64,000 nt of DNA from Candidatus Rifleibacteriota bacterium (GTDB lineage Bacteria > Muiribacteriota > Ozemobacteria > Ozemobacterales > Ozemobacteraceae), in NCBI GenBank assembly GCA_024710355.1, contig JANJUX010000028.1:1-64000 (forward strand), read 5' to 3'. The notes under the pieces were generated by a model. It searched no databases. It saw nothing but the letters and a program-made list of their open reading frames with translations, and was not told the origin of the DNA. Both the position numbers and the translations under genes were made by a program. The stretch's first letter is position 1. Each line of letters opens with the position of its first letter. Positions 60,406 through 64,000 of this stretch are shown here, piece by piece.

Positions 60406-61632
60406 TTAGCCGAACAGCTTTTTGATCGACCCGAGCAGGCCGACTTTGGCGGCGTCTTCGAGTTTCTCACCGGTGAGGCCCGAGATCATGGTTACGAGGT
60501 CAGACCGGTAGGTCGACTGGGTGTCACCGTCGAAGATGGTTTTCTGGTCGTTGATCATTTCTGAAGCGCTCTTCCAGTCATCGTGCAGAGTAAAGTCGAA
60601 TTTGCGCTTCAGGGCCGTTTCGATGTCGGTGCGCGGTTTGGCGTAGACACAGTCTTCGCGGCTGAGAATCAGGCGAATCTTTTCCGGCGGGTATTTGAGG
60701 GTTTCCATGACCTTGATGCAGACGTGCATGCTCTTGATATGGTTCATCTCCGGGGCCATGACCAGGCAGATCAGGTCAGAGACGTCGAGAGCATTGATCG
60801 TCAGATCCTGGAAAAGCGAGTGTGTGTCGATAACGATGTAATCAAAAGCTTTCTGGGCAATTTTGACGAGCTTGCGCAGATGGTTCGAGTTGACCATTTC
60901 TGACTGCTCGGGCTTGATCGGCGACGGCAGAACGCTGAAGCCCAGCGGATGCTCCGAGAGGAATTTTTTAAGATCTTCTGGGTTCGAAGGGTCGGCTTCG
61001 ACGACATCGGCAATGGTCTTTTTGCCCTTGAGCCCAAGCATGAACGCCAGATCGCCGAACTGCAGGTCGAGGTCGAGCAGCAGAACCGATTTTTTCGTCA
61101 ATTTGGCGATGCCGGCAACGATATTGGCGGCAATGACGCTCTTACCGGCTCCGCCTTTGGGAGCGAAGAAGGTAATGATTTTACCGCATTTTTCTTCGGC
61201 CTTCGGCGGGGCTGATTCTTTGCGCAGGCGCCGGCTGAGAGCCGTCATGATGCGCAGGGCGATAAAAGAGTTGAGCCGCAGCAGCATGTCGAAATTGACC
61301 TTGTCGATTTCGAGAACCTTGCATTCGGCAGCCGTTTTGATGGTGGCGTTACGGGCTACCCCTTCAATAAGGGCCATTTCACCGAAAAAGTTGCTTTCAT
61401 CGCTGTGAGAAATCTTCGTAACCAGCTTTTCGGCGCCGTTGTCGTTTTTATAGACTTCAACCGTGCCTTCTTTGAGCAGGTAAAAAGCATCTCCGTGGTC
61501 GCCTTCCTTGAACAGGCAGGTGCCGGCCGGCAGTGTGCGTTCTTTGACAACCTCGGAAATCTTCTTCAGGTCGATTTCTTCAAGACCCTGAAACAACGGA
61601 ATCTGTTTAAGAATGTCGATAATAGTAACCAC
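60406..61632 (-). CDS. Fusion of cyclic-nucleotide-binding domain and MinD/CpaE-like ATPase
   Basis: A 408-residue protein. Residues about 10-120 form a cyclic-nucleotide-binding domain (GDAFYLLKEGTVEV, then the cassette FGEMALIEG and ARNATI, which keeps the Glu and Arg that hold the phosphate). After a linker, about 148-400 is a ParA/MinD-type ATPase with the deviant Walker A FAPKGGAGKSVIAAN, DLDLQFGDLAFMLG (switch) and YIVIDTHS; it is closest to CpaE/TadZ, which place pilus machines. No membrane-targeting helix is clear. The GTG start has a close AGAGAGG site, so the start is uncertain by a few codons. Neither tad nor flp genes are next to it. It may place a structure in response to cAMP; that is inference. 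Confidence 0.87.
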   Translation of the reverse strand: MVTIIDILKQIPLFQGLEEIDLKKISEVVKERTLPAGTCLFKEGDHGDAFYLLKEGTVEVYKNDNGAEKLVTKISHSDESNFFGEMALIEGVARNATIKTAAECKVLEIDKVNFDMLLRLNSFIALRIMTALSRRLRKESAPPKAEEKCGKIITFFAPKGGAGKSVIAANIVAGIAKLTKKSVLLLDLDLQFGDLAFMLGLKGKKTIADVVEADPSNPEDLKKFLSEHPLGFSVLPSPIKPEQSEMVNSNHLRKLVKIAQKAFDYIVIDTHSLFQDLTINALDVSDLICLVMAPEMNHIKSMHVCIKVMETLKYPPEKIRLILSREDCVYAKPRTDIETALKRKFDFTLHDDWKSASEMINDQKTIFDGDTQSTYRSDLVTMISGLTGEKLEDAAKVGLLGSIKKLFG

Positions 61633-61667
61633 TCCCTCTCTGAGAGAATTCGGCCAAATTTAAGCGA

Positions 61668-62060
61668 TCAGGGCTTCTCACCCTCGGTGGTTGAAACCGG
61701 TGCGGCATCCTGGGCATCAGCGATTCCCATCAGTTTGTTGTATATCTTTTCGCCGACTTCGGGTTTGAGAATCTTTTCCCAGATCGTCTCTTTTTCTTTC
61801 AGCGAAATCAGTTTGACTTCTTTTTCGTTGATGGCGATAAAGGCGACCGGCTCGATGGTGGCACCACCGCCCGATCCGCCGCCAAAAGCTGCGCTGTCAT
61901 TTTTCCCGTTACCGCCGCCGACGCCAAAGCCGAACGAAACGCGCGTAACCGGGATCACCGTCCAGTTTTTGAAGGTGGTAGGTTCACCAATAACCGTTTT
62001 GGAGTTAATTGCAACTTTCAGTTCGGAAAGAACAGTCTTGATCAATGCATCAATAGCCAT
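61668..62060 (-). CDS. gerW: GerW family protein (YtfJ)
   Basis: Short protein of 130 residues: IDALIKTVLSELKVAI, then NSKTVIGEPT, VTRVSFGFGVGGG, a Gly/Ser-rich turn, GGGATIEPVAFI and a charged tail. This is the GerW/YtfJ plan (PF09579), known from spore germination in Bacillus but also found in non-spore-formers. AGGAGGT lies 9 bases before the ATG. It follows the DUF2953 gene (YtfI type) on the same strand, as in Bacillus. No other sporulation gene is seen in this window. Confidence 0.92.
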   Translation of the reverse strand: MAIDALIKTVLSELKVAINSKTVIGEPTTFKNWTVIPVTRVSFGFGVGGGNGKNDSAAFGGGSGGGATIEPVAFIAINEKEVKLISLKEKETIWEKILKPEVGEKIYNKLMGIADAQDAAPVSTTEGEKP

Positions 62061-62127
62061 TGGTGTTAGAACCTCCTGAGTTTCGTGAATATCTTACCAG
62101 AAACCATCAGCGAAAAAAACTTTTTTT

Positions 62128-63420
62128 TCACGCCTGCTGCCGGCGGGCGCGGTACCAGCTGAATGCCTGCCAGGCTTCACGATAAAGATCGCGCTCGAAC
62201 AGCAGCCCCAGCATTGCGGCGAGAAAGCGCCAGGGCCTGATAACCGCTGTTACCCGGCCGCGGGCATAGATGCATGGCTCGCCAAACATCGGCACCGGAA
62301 TGAAGTTGAGGCCGAACTGCGCCGCCAGCCCAGAAAAAATCGCGATGCTGCCGTGGAACATGCCGGTAATGTAGGGCTCGTGCAGGGCATAGCGCACTTT
62401 CAGGGTTGGCTCGACCAGGCTGAAGCCCTTTTTACCGCGTCCCCAGAAGCGCTGCAGAACTGGCCAGACAACCTGCCACTTGCGCATGAACAGTCTTATG
62501 TAGCGTTTCAGCTGCTGGTAACGGTTGTTCAGATCTCTTCGGAAACGGCGAGCGCGGGCGCGCCAGTCGCTGCCGCCTGCTGCTGCCTTTTCTGTCCGGT
62601 CGTCGCTTCTGACATCTGTGGCTGGCTCTGATTTTTCGGCGGTCTGCTGTTCTCTCGCCACTTCTGCAACTGGTTTCAGCGGGGTAACATCTACCGGGGT
62701 GACGTCGACCGGTTGCGGCCGGGTAACGGGAGCGGGTTCAGCTGGCGGCGCTTTCGTCTGCGCTGTTGTATTGTTTTCAGAATCCTGTCTGGTATCAGTG
62801 TCGGTCTTTACGCCAGGCTCGGTGCTGGTTTCAATCCTGGTTCCCGTATCAGTTTCAGCTTCATCGGGAGACTCGACTGCAGTTTGGGCAGCAGTTTTTA
62901 TTGGGGGCTCAATGCCGGTTTCAGGCTTTGCTTCAGTGACGCTTTCAGCTCTGACAGTCTCTGACTGTTTTTCTTCTTTACTGATGGCAACGGGTGAGGC
63001 TTCTACCGGCTTAACCGAAGTTGCTGCGGCTTCGGTCGTGGTTTGTTCTGGCCTGGCGGGCTGTGCTGCCGGCTCTTGCGCGGCTGTAGGTGGTGAGTCT
63101 GCGCCGGTTTGCCACGGGGTCGACGGCGGTGGCTGCGGTCGGGTTGGCTTCTGCCGCCGATTGCGCTGCAGAAATTTCTGCCAGTAGAGAATCTTCAGTG
63201 CGACATCCTGATTGTGCGGGGTGGCGATGACGCCGATCTTCACAAGGCCGAACAGATAGCTGCCCCAGATTTCGCCGCGCTGACCCAGCTGCGAGGCTCT
63301 GAGTTTAAGATTGACCGTGATCGGGTGAAACAGGCCGATGATCAGGCAGATAGCTCCGCCTGCCGCCGCAAAAATAAGCAGCAGTTGAATTGTTGTCCAG
63401 ATCAGGGTCAGGTAGTCCAT
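62128..63420 (-). CDS. DUF2953 (YtfI-like) membrane protein with a long Glu/Thr-rich insert
   Basis: A 430-residue protein. An N-terminal membrane helix (about 8-32) is followed by a region NLKLRASQLGQRGEIWG, a low-complexity insert rich in Glu, Thr, Ala, Pro and Val (about 88-280), and a C-terminal helical domain (about 295-425; LRRYIRLFMRKWQVVW-like, VRYALHEPYITG, GFNFIPVPMFG-like strand). The ends match DUF2953, whose gene precedes gerW in Bacillus; the insert is unusual. Its ATG overlaps the kinase stop by one base (TGATG). Function unknown. Confidence 0.82.
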   Translation of the reverse strand: MDYLTLIWTTIQLLLIFAAAGGAICLIIGLFHPITVNLKLRASQLGQRGEIWGSYLFGLVKIGVIATPHNQDVALKILYWQKFLQRNRRQKPTRPQPPPSTPWQTGADSPPTAAQEPAAQPARPEQTTTEAAATSVKPVEASPVAISKEEKQSETVRAESVTEAKPETGIEPPIKTAAQTAVESPDEAETDTGTRIETSTEPGVKTDTDTRQDSENNTTAQTKAPPAEPAPVTRPQPVDVTPVDVTPLKPVAEVAREQQTAEKSEPATDVRSDDRTEKAAAGGSDWRARARRFRRDLNNRYQQLKRYIRLFMRKWQVVWPVLQRFWGRGKKGFSLVEPTLKVRYALHEPYITGMFHGSIAIFSGLAAQFGLNFIPVPMFGEPCIYARGRVTAVIRPWRFLAAMLGLLFERDLYREAWQAFSWYRARRQQA

Positions 63421-64000
63421 CAGCTGGTAATGAAGCGGGCCTGGTGTTCTGCCAGCCCGATCGTGAATTCTGCAGCGGCGGCGAAAACCTCGCCGTCGAG
63501 CTGATACGGGGCAGGTTCTGAGGCAGTGACGTGAAATTTGCGCCCGGTCAGGGTTCTGACGCCATCTGGCGGCTGCGGGCCGTTGCGTCTGGCAAAGTTG
63601 AGCAGTTGCAGCATCGTGCGCATGCTGAAGTCTTCAACGAGAACCATATTCAGTATGCCGTCGTCATAACGGGCATCAGGAGCGAAAAAAAGGTCGCCGC
63701 CATAGCGGCGCATATTGGCAAAAATGGCAAAACGCCCGGTGAATTCATCGGGGCCGTCATCGACCCTGATCCGCAGGGTTGGCGGGCGATAAAAACAGAA
63801 CTGCTGCAGACCGGCAATATGATAGGCATAGCGGCCGAACAGCTTTTTAAGCGTCGGGGAAACGGCGTCGGCGACCACGGCGTCAAACCCGATACCGGCC
63901 ACAAAAATAAATTTGCGGCCGTTGCAGGTGCCAAGATCGCACTTCTGTGCCGCACCGGTCAACAGCAGTTTGCCGGCTTCGCGCATCTGCACCGGAATTC
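63420..64000 (-). CDS. Diacylglycerol/lipid kinase family protein (partial, N-terminus beyond the window)
   Basis: C-terminal part of a DagK/YegS-type lipid kinase, which phosphorylates diacylglycerol or related lipids. Present here: KCDLGTCNGRKFIFVAGIGFDAVVADAV, a stretch around LFGRYAYHIAGLQQF, RIRVDDGPDEFTGRFAIFANMRRYGGDLFFAPDARYDDG and a YQLDGEVF-type ending; these fit the family's beta-sandwich domain. The frame stays open to the end of the window, so the ATP-binding N-terminal domain with the GGDGT motif is missing from view. It overlaps the DUF2953 start. Confidence 0.85.
   Translation of the reverse strand, partial: IPVQMREAGKLLLTGAAQKCDLGTCNGRKFIFVAGIGFDAVVADAVSPTLKKLFGRYAYHIAGLQQFCFYRPPTLRIRVDDGPDEFTGRFAIFANMRRYGGDLFFAPDARYDDGILNMVLVEDFSMRTMLQLLNFARRNGPQPPDGVRTLTGRKFHVTASEPAPYQLDGEVFAAAAEFTIGLAEHQARFITS

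Noticed and set aside
62640..63120. Repeat-like low-complexity stretch as a separate repeat element
   Set aside because: It is coding sequence for the Glu/Thr/Pro-rich insert of the DUF2953 protein without a fixed repeat period.

Overview
The window is bacterial chromosome of moderate GC content, with dense genes, short intergenic gaps and frequent GTG/TTG starts. A DAP-type murE, a lipoprotein, large secreted Ig-like proteins and Sec signal peptides point to a diderm-type bacterium. A trimeric NADH-linked [FeFe] hydrogenase (hydABC), indolepyruvate:ferredoxin oxidoreductase (iorAB) and a butanol-dehydrogenase-like YqhD point to an anaerobic, fermentative life. The mix of clostripain-family protease, GerW/DUF2953 pair, HEAT/TPR proteins, many signalling fusions and a giant SbsA-type Ig protein would suit an uncultured lineage such as Candidatus Riflebacteria. 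That placement is an inference from gene content; no rRNA gene is present to test it.

Layout. 1-132: the 3' end (domains V and VI) of a group II intron whose body lies outside the window. 160-4702 (minus): a cyclic-nucleotide-binding/anti-sigma-like fusion, yqhD, and a large membrane protein with Tim44-like, zinc-ribbon and TerB parts. 5116-8792 (plus): Na/Pi cotransporter with an Ig-like N-terminus, a methyltransferase, a small protein and an HU protein. 8926-12508 (plus): a phospho-signalling unit of PP2C phosphatase, membrane TPR protein, Ser/Thr kinase and a small protein. 12564-22164 (minus): ybaB and a 3,077-residue surface protein with tandem Ig repeats, divergent from a lipoprotein (22226-23617, plus). 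23698-31111 (minus): a division/wall cluster transcribed ftsL-rsmH-ftsI-murE-murF-mraY. 31191-33851 (minus): clostripain-like protease, divergent from a small basic protein, a HEAT/TPR protein and a class III adenylyl cyclase (34011-37791, plus).

37858-41612 (minus): class II DAHP synthase with iorA and iorB. 41866-42873 (plus): nucleotide-sugar epimerase. 43085-47218 (minus): hydC-hydB-hydA behind a structured leader. 47580-51719 (minus): a membrane GAF sensor and a secreted protein of unknown function. 51887-53281 (plus): polyprenol-kinase-like membrane protein. 53286-56334 (minus): pepD and a 5'-nucleotidase. 56460-60349 (plus): histidine kinase, coaE, SseB-like protein and moaB. 60406-64000 (minus): a cyclic-nucleotide-binding/MinD-type ATPase fusion, gerW, a DUF2953 protein and a truncated lipid kinase.

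Together the genes link wall synthesis and division, fermentative redox metabolism, and much regulation. One class III cyclase and two proteins with intact cyclic-nucleotide-binding cassettes, fused to an anti-sigma-like ATPase and a MinD/CpaE-like ATPase, suggest a cAMP circuit. The PP2C/Ser-Thr kinase pair and the orphan histidine kinase add further signalling. No tRNA, rRNA, CRISPR array or transposase was recognised.
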